From contig JASBNA010000020.1 of assembly GCA_038087015.1 (NCBI GenBank), forward strand, positions 1-64,000: 64,000 bases of DNA. Direction: 5' to 3'. The DNA is from Cerrena zonata (Eukaryota > Basidiomycota > Agaricomycetes > Polyporales > Cerrenaceae). The notes under the pieces were generated by a model. The model ran no database searches. It saw nothing but the letters and a program-made list of their open reading frames with translations, and was not told where the DNA came from. This document shows positions 43,600 to 56,560 of the stretch, piece after piece (the stretch's first letter is position 1; every line of letters begins with the position of its first letter). The position numbers were made by a program, and so were the translations under genes.

Positions 43600-46500
43600 A
43601 ATCTCCTCCCTCTCAGGCTCGTCATACATTCTCACGTCTTGCTTGGTTTGCCTATCTCGCTTCTTACCTCACTTCTCTCGCCTGTGCCTCTCTGTCTAGC
43701 TCAGTCTCGCCCTTTAATCATCTAAATCCTAACGGTAGCCAATCATATCCTCCTTCGCTCGACCTGACTACACTAACCGTCCCTCTCTCTACAAGCGATC
43801 CCCTTTCGACCATTCGACATAACTTGCTCGTCGACTACATTTTCGTCATACCTGCGCTTCCCCAACTCGTGCTCGAGGAACGATCTTTCTTACGTCCAAC
43901 TCACCTGACGCCCTGGATGCTGTCATCATTTCCTCTTTCCCGGTTCACCCTCTAGCGTTTCCAGGAATTCCAGCATTTCTGACGATGATAAGGAAAAGTT
44001 CTCTCAACGAGGACCTATCAGCGGTCGTCTATCGTCTGTCGTTTATCGGTTAACAGGGATGGGAAAACGTGGGTTTGTGATAGCATTCGTCATTTCTGCG
44101 ATTGGTTTGTGAACGATGTACGAGCTTGAATACAAATACAGATTTTCGAAAAGATTCATCCCTTGTCTGACTCTCCTTCTTCGAGCTGTTAACCGGTCAC
44201 TCGTCATGCGCGTCATCTCTCTTTTCTCATCTCATCTCATCCCATCCCAACCAAAAACCAAACACCACTTCTCACTCCCCATAACGATATGTTAGGAGAC
44301 CGTACAGCATACGGGATTTTTAGTGAACTCTACCTTGACCCTATCAAAACATCAAGGTTCCAAACTCTTTTTCATCATTCAGTATTTAGCAGTCGAAACT
44401 CTCTGTAATGCGTCATGTGCTATTTATATCACTAATACACGATTTGTATTTGTATTTCAAGGAGGGTCGGGTGTGGGTGTTTTCTCAGACTATGTTTGGC
44501 TGTGGACGATCTCTTTTCTTCTCCTTCCTTTCTCCTGGCTTTGGTGGAGGAGAGGAGGGGTTCCTCCATGCGACTTGGGTGAGTGGTCTTACGAGTACTA
44601 TTTATCAGACTAGATTTTTGATATACGACAAAACAGGGAAATACTCGTCAAGTCGACGAACACCAACACACCCCGGCCCAAAGTCCCTCCTCACTCGCAT
44701 GGTGCACATCTCCCTCTGTTCCCTAATTCCCTTTTCCGCTCTTCCGCTTCCCATTCAGAGACATCCTCAACGCTCTCAATCCCCCCTCCGCGCTCAAAAC
44801 CGTCAAGTAGACTCCCATTTTACTCATCTCAACACCGACGAGCCCTTTTCTCGTTTCTCAGCGACTGACCAACTCACTCTTGGGTTTTTCACGTAAACGT
44901 AAACTCACAAAACGCACGAACCATCCATGCGTGTAGCTTAACGCCTACACAATCTCGTCCAGTCTAAGGTAGACCGAGGAGATGCCATGCAGCAAGCTCT
45001 CCCATTTAGTACGCCCTACTTCCCCCTCGGTGGTTCTATCCCCGTTTTGAAATTTGTTCTACAGATAGGTTTTCGTATATTCGTATATTCGTTATTTTAG
45101 GTCTTCTCAGCCTTTGGGTATTTGACGAGTTTACTCCTTCGTTCTCGATGGCTTTGGTTTTTTCTCACTTGGGAACTCAGTGGACCATCTAGTCCTCCTC
45201 CCTCCCTGAGAGGTCGGGAGCGATACAGGGATTCTCTGGGTTTGGATTCTTCAGGACGTTTTTGCCTACTAGCAATCCTAATCCTAATCCTGGTAAGGGA
45301 TTACCGTGACTAATCCCCTACGTACTAACTTATCCACGTCGAAGACTTGGGCTGGAGCTCAAGCTGGCAGATCTGCGACCGGACACTGGACATTGAACGT
45401 CGAACACAGATTATTGGGTTCGCATCCCATACATCATACTAACACTATATCCATCACCTCAACTTCCAAACCATCAATCTCAGTTTGAAGTCGAGAAAGA
45501 CTAATCCGAGTAAATGTGTTTTGTACACTATAACACGATATACTGATACAATCCTCATCGGGACAGGTAAAGAGTATATTCCGAGCACCCACAAGTCTCG
45601 CTGGACCGGGGGGTCTCTGATCTGACACCAATACCTCCATCTCCACAACTCGGCTTACTTTCTATGCTTGGCCTCTTCTTCACGCCAAGACTACCTCTCT
45701 CTTCTACCAGAACCGATCTCAACCCAACCCTAATCTTCCCCTCCCCCATCCGCTCTCGTTTCCTTGCTAAAGATGTACACCCGATCACCCGATCACCCTA
45801 CCCTTCACTCTTGGCATTCCTCTAGATCTTCTCCGAGCCTTTCATACGACCCGGTCCCAATCTCGTTCACCCCTCCTCGTATCCTCTTCGCTCGCTTCAT
45901 ACATCCAACCCCCGCTGCCAAGCCTAAGAAACCGAATATACCAAATACACATCGTGCGACTCGTCGATAATCCGAGTTCGTCGAGTTCTCCCTCCCATAG
46001 CACATCAATCAACCTGCTCAACTGGTCTTGTTTACGTCCAACGGAAACGAACCCTGCAACCATAGAATTCATACCGGCTCTCATGCTTTGCGGTAGATGG
46101 TAGATGCGGGACCGCCCCTCTCAAGTTTACCCTCTCATCAAGGTTCAAACTCTGCAGTCGAATGGGGAGCGTAAAACTTTCTGCTCTTCGACTTCCAGTC
46201 GTCATCGCTATTTATATACGACTGACATTTGTATTCAGCACACGAACTGAAACGCCCGTGTTTACTATTACCGTTCTCAGAGACTATCTTGGGATGTGGA
46301 CGATCTTGGTCTTGACTTTCTCCTTGGGGGTTGAGAAGTTGGTTGAGGTGAGCATTGCTTTCTATGCTTAGTTTTGACGTTAGTTCTGCTTGGGGCTACA
46401 GGGAGACAGAATCCCAAAAACTCGTAGTCCATCGAACCATACCTTTACGACGTTCAATCTAACCCCACATGCTATCCCTGCAGTTCTTCTTTGCTCTCTA

Positions 46501-48950
46501 CTCTTCGTCCTTCACGTAACCCTCAGAGCACAAAACCATGATGCCAGTGCATAATGCATCATGTGGGCTGACGCCCGTATATCTCCACCTCACGCTCGGA
46601 TGCCATGCATGAGGTCCTCCCTGAGTCCTGGCATGTTTTTCATTGATTGCCCTTTGCCTCTACTTCTGAGAGTATGAGGGTCTCTGAGTCCTTTAGGACT
46701 TCTGTCAGTGTTCTATTTCCCCTTCGTCTCCCGTCTCCGATTTAATTCGTTCTTTCTGTAGACCGCCACCACTCTCAGCTCTAGCGATTTGTATACACAT
46801 ATAGGTGCTCGAAGTTTGTTCTCCCCTTTCTCCCGCCTTTCGGACGAAATTGACAACCTGAGAATGAGAAGCAGGGTTGGTCTTCTCTAATTTGGGGACT
46901 GGATGACCAGATCGTCTAGATGTTCTCTCGTCCCTCCTGCGTTGGTAGAGGAATCTCAAGTTCTGATTCGTCGATGCAGTTAGGCTGCCAATAAGAGCAC
47001 GAACACTATAGTGGTATTGCCAATCCTCTACCTGGTTCGCATATTTATCGTTTTCATATCACTTGTCAGGACCTGGACGAGAACTAGAGCTGTGGTTGGA
47101 GGATCTGCGGCTGGGATTGAATGGGGACATGATAAAAGTGCCGAGTTCGATTCCGTTATCGGCGGCTGGTTTCGTGCTCAGTTTCATCAGTCTCAGGGAT
47201 TCGCGTATTCTGGTGTTCTGGTGTTCAGGGCCAAGAAGCGTTTCTCTCTATCACCTATCACCATTCATTCGGAGATGGGGTGATCGAGTGATGGGTCGGA
47301 TTCCAGGTATTCCGCGAGTCGTATGCCTGTACCTGTCAAATTCAGTTTGAACTTTCAAATTTCCGAGAGGGGTGGAGCGCGGGGTGGAGAGTCGTGTTTA
47401 GCTGGGACGACAAAGGTGAACATGAATGATCTGAGTTTTGATGTTTGGAAGATTTCGACTGACTGAGTCTTACACAGACCAGTAAGATAGCGGACGCTAG
47501 GAACGGGCACTAAAGGTGTGTTTTTATCGTTGCAATGCACTATACTGATATAAAATTATAAATTATAGTGTTGTCGTCGCCGTTATTGGCTATTCATGTT
47601 AACTCTGAAACGTGAATACGTAACATCGAAGTACCTCATTTTCTCCTCAACTCGATTCTGGGAGTACGAAATCTGATCTTTCCTCTAAGGGTGTTTGATT
47701 CGAATTCCTTCATTGGACAACCGTGGGCCAGGTATGGTGAATGTGAGGAGTGCATTTCGAACAAGTCCCATTGGACCAGGATGTGTCCACTGGTCTCTGA
47801 TCTGAAACTTCCCATCTTCTCGTCCTACCCACTGCTCACTCTACTTTCTATGCTTAGCCTCTCCTCATTTACCAAGTAGTCGACTGTCTTCAGCTTCTAT
47901 CTGAGCCGATCTCAGCTTCTCAACTTTGAAACAATCATCCTGCATCCCCTTCCGACTGTTCCCGCTTTAGCTCTACTTCTTCTCGTTGTAATTCCAAAAC
48001 TAGTAACTCGCCGAAGATGTGCATCCGATCACACCAAGCTTCCGCCCACTCTTTATCCTTGGCATTCTTCTTTAGGCTTCCTGCATGCCCCTTCCCTTTC
48101 ATTCGATCGGTCTCGTATCTTCGCTCGATGCTGGACGATGGAACGTTCAACCTCCGCTGCCAAGCCAAAGCATCCGAATACGCATGGCTACGACTCATGG
48201 ATACTCCGAGGTCGTAGCTTCTCCCGTCTCCGGACCTTGCTTCCTTCTTTCTTCGACAGCACGTTCGCTGGTAGCTTGGTTCGTCCTAGTTTCGTCCTGT
48301 ACAATCTCGTGATTGTGGTCGATCGGCGGGGTTGGCATATGAAGGTACAGTTGCACAAATCCGAGGTGGGGTATCTAAGGTTTGCTTTCATAGTGGACCT
48401 TCGATTTATGGATACTCCTTCCTCATGAATTAGTACACGGGTTGGGCAGGTGCGTATCTATCGACCTGTCATTGTCAATTCATATTCGCTAACTTACTTT
48501 TTCAAAGGACTGTGTGGGTACGCCGTCGATATTTCATTGATCTAAGGTTGTTGATTTCATTTTGTACAGACTTCCAATCCCGAACTCGATGTGTGCCCGA
48601 GCTCGGTGTTCCATAAACACTAGATCTGGAGAAGACCGAAATCGGTCACTTGTAATCTTGATATGAGCGAAGGTAGGTCTTGGCTCCATTGTGTCTTGGG
48701 TTTGGCACGTTGCTTAATGACAGGTCTGAATGGTCGAGGGTATGTGGTACATGAAGCATTCTATCTACTGAAGCCGTCCACTTTTCGTCTGCAAGACTTC
48801 TTGAGGCGGAATGACGAATTCCTACTTCTTGCGTTGTAGGTCACGCTGAAGATTATTTCATTCAGCCAAGCTGGTGGGGTCTGTCTCGTAGCTGCCTCAT
48901 CGCCGGTGGATAGGTGCATGGACGAAGCACGGGAGCCATAACATCGCTTA
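43600..48950 (+). repeat. Long duplicated unit, copy 2 (forward, lacks the HNH part)
   Basis: Matches copy 3 in the same orientation: 43.85-44.07 with 51.27-51.45 kb (ACGCCCTGGATGCTGTCATC; TCGTCTATCGT), 46.1-46.25 with 51.74-51.9 (CATCAAGGTTCAAACTC; CATCGCTATTTATATA), 46.7-47.0 with 52.6-52.9, 47.0-47.4 with 52.9-53.3, and 47.6-48.7 with 53.45-54.5 kb. It carries extra internal duplication: 45.6-46.0 repeats the text of 47.8-48.2, and 44.3-44.46 repeats the promoter-like CTATTTATAT block. No surviving gene. Confidence 0.75.
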
Positions 48951-48999
48951 TACCACAACCTCTCTGTTGGGGTATACTACAGTTGATGTACATGTGACA

Positions 49000-51900
49000 C
49001 GTTATCGTGCATAAACATCTTTCTAGGAATTTCTTCGGGCCACGCCTGCACGTATCTGGTACCAAATGCTAACACCGTATCGCTTCGGACGTGCGGACGC
49101 TTAGGTTGTTCCAGCTACAAGTTAGAACTCCAATCACAGGCTCATATGCCAGATTTACCTTTCACCGGGTGCCTCCATCCATTTTCAGACCTGTGAATAC
49201 CTCTCGCAATACTTTCGTCATATCTTCTTCACAGATGTTATCATCTGACTGTCGGAATTGTTCCTGGATATCGTCACGTCTTCACATTTCACCCGCCTGC
49301 AGCGAATGGCTTTATCAACCGTACCGAAATGGTTTCTCGAAATCACCTCGGTTTAGTTGGTCGGATACAGTGACTCTAGTAATCCGATGATTCTTGTTTG
49401 GGTACAGTGACTGCAGACTGCACTTCAGCGGTCTGTTAACGTTGACATGGATATCGCTTGGAGGTCAGTGATCGCTGACATCGTTGGATTACAAGAAAGT
49501 CAGTGGTATTCAGATACTAGTAATGGATGAATATGATTGGCTCTAGTATCGAACGAGGGTCTTGCAACAATCAATTACTCGATGGTCAACATTTGTGAAA
49601 TCAAAAGTTGAACAAAACTTCCGAGATGCAGCAGCCTTCGAGGTTGTACATACCGATATCAGGACTATGGATTGATTATCCACAAACATGGCCGGTACTC
49701 GAGCTGCCGGACATGATAATCGCTTCCTGCAGAACGTCCGGCCCTAAACCATCAAAACCCCATCATAATCTTATCTAAGCAAGATCGTCATTATGTCCGT
49801 TTACAAGCATAACTATCAAACTATAGGAGGTTGCCAATGTGACCAGTCGATATGTATCGTCATCTCGTGCACGCCAGAGGAATTCGAAACCATTTACCAC
49901 GATGAAAAGCTCGACACGCGTGAGCTCTGCGAGGACTTGCTGGTCAACGTGAAAATGGAAAGTTTCACCAGCAGCTCGTCGCCGCCAGTTCACAATATGG
50001 TCCCGATAAACTTCTGGAAGGGATGCTCCTCTTCGCGCCTACCGAAAGCGGGAAACGATATATAGCATTTGGACTTCATATTGCTCGTGACAGAGGGGCG
50101 GACGATGTCGTTGAAGTAGCAGAACCGTGGATGCATTCTATTTTACCAAGTAAAGTCGCTTTCAATCCTATTCTTTGATGACCGCTCATCTGCAAACTCC
50201 TACAGTGTTGATTCTCTCTATACAGTCATCCTCGGCTGTCGATCCCAGTAGCAGCGAGACTCCAACTCTTGACGACGAAACGGCTCAGCAGATGGAGGCG
50301 GCCACTCGCTCCGATCAAGCTAGGCTCCGAGGCCAGGTCGGTACTCTCTGCTGATACATCCTATTCCAATACTAAAGGTAGCCAGGTCCGCACGAGCGAG
50401 GAATATTACTGGGCAATCACCCGCGCGTTCGACAAGAAGAGAGTCGACGAATTTGTCAGACTACGACGGTTCGACGAGATACCCCAGGGACCGCAACAAA
50501 GCATGGATGTGGCGCACATCATTCCATTTTTACCCAACAAGTTTAAGGATAATGGCTATAGCCCAGCAATTGTACGTCGATGTCCGTCCTACTCCTTTCT
50601 CTACTCATGGTATCTTGAAACCAGGCCGGTGCTGCTCATACTTGGGATATGCTTTAGTCCTGGACAAATATTGACATAGGACGACTGGGCCCAACAATCA
50701 ACTCTGCTGCAAGTGCAATCTACATGACATCCTGTGAGCACATCAGGTTTGGTGGATTTGATCTCTACTTCATGCTGCCTTTTCTAAGGTTATGAACTTC
50801 GGCGGTACTGCTGATTTCATACGCCACCTTCAGACATTAGAGGTGCCTGGTATTTCTCCATTCATGCACTCGGTAGATGACTTTGCTGCAGCCCTCACTT
50901 GTAAGTTAGCTGTCTTGGTCCGGTAGTTTACTCCTTCAGCAGAAACGCGCTCACATGTGTATTTTATTGGTGAGGAGGTACCGTCGGAGGCATCGATAAC
51001 TCTCTTATCCTATCACGATCAAGGCGGTCTCGAGCATTAATGCAGGTACTCGCGACTGGCCGTGGTCGAATTTGATGAATAGAATCTGCACGCCCCTCTG
51101 TTCTGACTGATGTGTCCATTGATGGTATACGTCCTTGACAAACGATCTCTTGACACAACAGACCAGTTTTACAATACTGCCATCCACTCTCCTACCCTGC
51201 CTTCTCTAGCTTGTGCCCGAGAGTCCCTTGCGTAATGGTCGCTCTTCGCAATCTCTTCGCCCCTCTCGTCTGGTCTTTTTACGTCTAACTATCCTGGCGC
51301 CCTTGATGCTGTCATCGTTTCCTCTCTCCTGGTTTGGGCGTTCTCAAAGGAATTCCATCCGTTCTGGCGACGAGGAAGATGAAGGTTCTATCTATCATCA
51401 TTTTTCTCGCTTGTTGGTTATCGTCTATCGTTTGTCTGGAAGGGGGGTGGTGGACCGGCGAAGATGGAATACTTTCGTCATTCTCTACTTGTCCGATCGG
51501 TTGGTGGGCTGCCTGACAGGTAGGAAGACAAATAGAGGAATACTTATCTTGTATTTATAAAGACTAATGCCTTGCTCGTCCAGCTTCGATTTGGTTTCTC
51601 GTCGTTGTTTGCCGACCCCAACGCGCGACATATACTCTCCATTCAATATTCATCTCCGATTCGCTCATTCCCATTTCCCCTTGAGCGGGTTCTTCAAAGT
51701 TCAAACTACGGAACTCGTGTCGGCTCTCATGCTTCGTGATGTGTGTGGAATATGGGGATGGTGAACTTTAACGCCTCTGGGTTTCCCCCCTCGCCATCAA
51801 GGTTCAAACTCCTTCCAGCGTTCAGGGCATTTGGAACATTAAGTTTTTCGATTTTTCCAATGTGCTCACCAATCGTCATCGCTATTTATATACCACTAGT

Positions 51901-54600
51901 ATTTATATTCAATACAAAATAGCGGGTACGTAGCGATTATTTCTTCTTTTGGAGGCTTTCTGAGAGACTGAATTAGGATGCAGCTGATCTTCTTCTCTTG
52001 AATTCGTGGGAGGCTGAGGTGAATAGTGTAGTTGACTACTATGCTGTGTGTTTATGTCAGTAATACTTTGCGTTATATGGAGATGGAACCCAGGATTCGA
52101 AGTCTATTGGCTCGTGCTCGTTTATCACCAACACGTGCACGCCCAAGTCTAGAGTTTCCCCGAGCTCGTTATTGCTTTTTCTCTGCCCGGCCGCTTGTTA
52201 GGTCTTGTTCCTGAGTTCGTATTCCCATTAATTCCGTTTTCATGACCATCCTTTTTTGGTTTGCTGTACTATCCAACAGTATACACTTTGGTGAGTTGAC
52301 GTTATGTATTCACACCTCCCAATCACCCACGTGCGAAAACGTGATAGGTGCGCGTTGGATGCCCTTCTCTCAGGCTGTCCGCATGCTCATAGGCCCTCCT
52401 TTCGTTCATCTCTACACTTTCCCTTTGCTTTTTTTCTCATCTCTTAACTTTCCACGTAACTCACAGACATGCCATATTGATGGCCGGCTCAACCAAGTGA
52501 AGCATGGATCAGGTCCCGGCTGAGTCCTGGCATGGTTTTCATTGGTTGCGGTTTGCCTTTCCTTCCGGGTCTATGAAGGTCTCTGAGCTTCTATTTCCCC
52601 TCCGTCTCCCGTCTTCGTTTTAATTCGTTATTTCTGTGGACCACTCTCAGCCCTGTTACACGAGCATGCGTGGCTCACAAAGTTTGTTCCAGCCTCTCTC
52701 GTTCTCACCTTTCGAATGAAATTAATTGATGACTTGGGAAGGAGAACGAGGCTTGGTCTTTGCTAATTTGGGAACTGGCTGGCTGGATCGTCTGGGTCGC
52801 CATCTGGACATTTCTCGTCCCTCGCTTGTTGGGCAATGATATCGGGATTCTGATTCGTCAATGTGTTGGACTGCCAATAGGAATACTGGTACTAGGATGG
52901 TAATACCAATTCACAATTTTATCGCATTCACAGGGTGGGTCAAGACCTGAACTTGAACTGGGATTGTAGGATCTGCGGCTGACATGAATAGTCGAGACTG
53001 AATGGGGACGCGATAAAAGTGCCGAGTCCGATTCTGTTATCGGCTGGCTTCGTGCACAGTTTCACGAGGCCCAGGGATTCGCGTGTTCTGTTGTTCAGGG
53101 CGAAGAAGGGGTTCCCTCTATAGCCAATCACCAATCACCATTCATTCGGGGATGGGGGTGATTGAGTGATGGTTCGGATTCCAGGCATTCCGGGAGTCGT
53201 ATGCCAGTGGCCGTCAAATTCAGTTTGAACTCTTGAACTTCCGAGAGGGGTGGAGCGCGGAGTCAAAGATTGATGCTTGGTTGAGATGTCAGAGATAAAT
53301 ATAGATGTGTTTGGAAGAGTCTTACGTTGACTAGTAAGTGTATCTTATGTCTCCGCAATACATTAAGCTGATATAACGAAGATTACAATTATAGGACTGT
53401 TAATACGCATTGGAGTTTCTCTGAAACACGAACATGTAACATTGAAGTAACTCGCTTTCGACTCAACTCGATTCTGGCAGTAAGAAACCTGATGTTACAT
53501 GTAAGGTTGATGGACACCGTGGTATACTACCCAATACTAGGGGCGGGTATGGTCACCGTGAAGAGTGCGTTTCGAACCAGTCCTACTGGATCCGGATGTA
53601 TCCACTGGTCTCTGATCTGACGCTTCTCATCTTCTCATCCTCCCCGCTGCTCAGTATACTTTCTATACTTGGCCTCTTCTCGTTTATTATGTATTCCCCA
53701 TACTGGATAGCCTCCAGCTTCTATCAACTCTAACCTAATCCTCCCGCTTCCTCTTCCGCTTCCGTTCCCGCTTCAAGCTACAGCTGCTCTACTTCCTCTC
53801 GCTGTAAATCTAAAACCGGTAATTTGCCGAAGATGTGCTTCCGATCACACCTAGCTTTCGCCTACCCTTTACCGGTTACTCTTGGCACTCTTGGCTCCGT
53901 GCATGCCTCCTCCCTTTCATCCAATCGGTCTGAGTCCCTTTGTCGTATCTTCCTCGCTCGATGTTGATCGTTGAACGCTCAACCTCCACTGCCAAACCAT
54001 GACAACCGAATCCACATGGTTGTGACTCATGGTCACTCTGAGTTCGTGAGTTCTCCCATCCTCGGACCTCACCACTTCTCTCTTCTTCAACACGTTTGAT
54101 AGTGCTTCGAAGGGAACTGGTGGCTTAATTCGTCCCGTATACTTTCGTGCATGTGGTCGATCGGCGAGGACCGCGAGGTTGACATGGAAAGGTAAAGTTA
54201 CGTCGAGATAGGGTATCTAAGGTTTAACCCGCTCGATTTGTGGATACTCCTTCCACATGAATAAATACATGGGTCGGACAGGTGCGTGTCTATCTACTTC
54301 TTGAATTCATAATCGCGAACTTACCTTTTCAAACCACCGTATAGGTACGTCTTTGATTGATGTAAGGTTTTCATTTCATTTCGTTCAAGCTTCCTATGTC
54401 GAGCTCGATGCGTCTCTCAGCTCGGTGTTCTCCATACACTAGGTCTGGAAAAGACCGACCGAGGTTAGGCATTCGGCCTTGGTTTCATTTTGTCTTGGGT
54501 TTCGGCGTATGAACTAATAACGGGCCTGAAGGATTGAGGGTACGTGAAGCATTTGATTTACTAAAACTTTCACTTCTCGTCCGTAAAACTTCTTGAGGCG
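49000..54600 (+). repeat. Long duplicated unit, copy 3 (forward, most complete)
   Basis: The most complete unit: HNH-gene remnant (49.8-50.93 kb), a block with TCGTCTATCGTTTGTC at about 51.42, a TATA-like CGCTATTTATATACC at about 51.88, then non-coding blocks shared with copies 1 and 2 up to about 54.55 kb. It follows copy 2 head to tail, so the two form a tandem pair. Confidence 0.75.
49793..50926 (+). pseudogene. HNH endonuclease gene remnant, copy 3
   Basis: Starts MSVYKHNYQTIGGCQCDQS, then changes frame near 50010 to DKLLEGMLLFAPTESGKRYIAF...EVAEPWMHSILPS. After an intron come TLDDETAQQMEAATRSDQARLRGQ, another intron (GTCGGT...GTAGCCAG) and the nuclease core VRTSEEYYWAITRAFDKKRV...IPQGPQQSMDVAHIIPF. 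The AHIIPF motif is the HNH histidine segment; a Trp replaces the usual Cys before AIT. Then AHTWDML, an in-frame TAG at 50655-50657, SWTNIDIGRLGPTINSA and the conserved end to a stop at 50924-50926. The stop and the frame change make it non-functional. This is a basidiomycete HNH-domain family of unknown role, often multicopy. Confidence 0.7.
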
Positions 54601-55062
54601 GGATAGTGGTTTCTTTGCCTTTTGGGTTATTGCTCGTGTTTTTCGTTCGGCAAAGTCGGCCAGGGTGTGTCTCGAATTGCGGCAACATCCTTTAATCTTT
54701 GAAACTGTCAATATCTCTGAAGTGTTTTGTCTCCTCGCCGTTTAAGATAGTTAAGTTCGTTTGCGGTTAGGGTATTACAGACAACAACGCTTCTAAAATA
54801 GAGACCAAACTGGCAACATTCAGCAGCTTTCCAGGTCGTATACTTATTTATCGACATCACCTGTTCCGGACCTCAGGAATGATTATACGACTAGAGTGAG
54901 AGCACGATCGGACCCCACTACAGCATCGAATAGAAGCATTTCTATACAACATCTATTGAATAAATCCAGGATTTAATGAGAGATTCAAAAACTGAGTAAT
55001 ACTTGAATCAGTCCTGCTGCGTCGAAACTGGGTAGCACTACCCAACGCACCTGTCACTTCGA
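54601..55062. other. Spacer, no gene seen
   Basis: No supported feature. Confidence 0.5.
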
Positions 55063-55980
55063 TCATTGCTCGCCCTGATATCGATGACGGAAAGGTTGTC
55101 GAAATAGAAATCTGACTCTGTTGACTCTATATGTGATATATAGTTCCGATGCGCCGAATGTGGTTGTGTCGAGTCCAACAAGAAGAGGATCTGAAGCGAC
55201 GTATATTACATCCTCCTTTTCATTAGGATCATATACATCGGAAGGAAGCCTCAATGGAGCACCCAGGTTACCCACGATCATAGCGGAATATGTGGATGTA
55301 AGTTGGTTGCCAGTATTATCCGCATTGTATGCTGGGGGTGACATATAAACACTACGTCGGAATATGTCAGCAATATGACCAAACCTATCCTGGTAAGACC
55401 TACGACTATGGAATTTTATGAGAGTGCATATCATAGGGGAAAGGTCAAACACTCACAAGTGTGCTAGAGTCATGTCTAGATTTACGATCTCGCCACAGCC
55501 CACAAGAGGCTCAGGCAATGCTATGATCCTGAAGGTAGTATAATAGTACTAGCTTTTGTGTCAGTGATTTGGAACTGGCACACGATATACGTGATTTACA
55601 TACAATGTTAATAGCGGGAGTAATCATGCTGAGGCGAAGTACAATGTCAAATATTGCAATATTATTATTCCAAATCGCATAGAGGCGCAATGCCAGGAAT
55701 GCTAGATTGGGCAAGACCGGTAATGTTTGGACATAAATATTGATATGCAGAAGGAGCTCTCATCTGGTATCGTCAATTGCAATATGATTACAACGCATTC
55801 AGCAGTACGTAGAAAAACGGTGCAGCGGCGGGTGGGTTTATCAGTAAGGTGTAGATTGATGGATCGTGCACCTACAGCTATATGAAAATATAGAATGGTG
55901 AAATATGGATTGAATGTAATGTCAGAAAACATACCACGTCAGCTTCGGCATTTCGAACCACTTGAAACCAGCCGAGGCGC
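55063..55980 (-). pseudogene. Possible membrane-protein gene remnant
   Basis: Minus-strand pieces read, in order: AGFKWFEMPKLTW (about 55975-55935), then after a possible intron RCTVFLRTAECVVIIL, LPNLAFLALRLYAIWNNNIAIFDIVLRLSM (hydrophobic, about 55715-55620), PLVGCGEIVNLDMTLAHL (about 55510), and TSTYSAMIVGNLGAPLRLP...DVIYVASDPLLVG down to 55063. Hydrophobic helices and a LALRLYAIW segment resemble the many multi-span basidiomycete membrane proteins, but the frames do not join convincingly. I consider it a remnant or a heavily spliced gene I could not resolve. Confidence 0.35.
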
Positions 55981-56560
55981 ATAAAAAAACTCGCGTTGAA
56001 CACAATAGTTCACATGTCGACGGTCACCAAGAAGGTCAGCTTTCCAATTCACAAGTAAATTCAAATTCTGTCAAAAATTAGAAGCTGAGCATGAGTTATG
56101 AGGATAAACTCACATCTATGGCACGCATCTTCCGTAGCAGACGTTTAGGCCATGAATCAGATACATGTCGAACTCCTAGTCTTCTAACACAATCGCATTA
56201 CTGGCTCAGAGGCTAGAACCGACCAAAGTCACTAATTACCTCTTCTCCAGAGATAATCTTAGCAATTTTGTGTGTAAAAGCGGTGCACTTCTTAGGTGAG
56301 TGTGTCTGAGCCGTTCTGAGAGTTGGACATTGAACGTTGAACCGTTGAACGTTTTATCTTTTGGAAACATGGATACAGTGAATACAAACGTTCATCGATG
56401 TAAGTCAATCAAATGACGTGACAATCCGTGACCGTCACGACCACGTGGTCTAACGCGTCGACGCGTCGGTCAGACTCGGTCGTATGATGATGTAGTTGTT
56501 GCGATAGCTTCAACGCTAACTTTACCAGTGAAACATCATTACATAGTGCACTAGTCACTT
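55981..56560. other. Separase upstream region
   Basis: Probable promoter area of the separase gene. GTTGAACGTTGAACCGTTGAACG at about 56328-56350 is a short direct repeat, and TCACGACCACGTGGT and CGCGTCGACGCG near 56437-56465 are short palindromes that could bind regulators. Confidence 0.45.
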
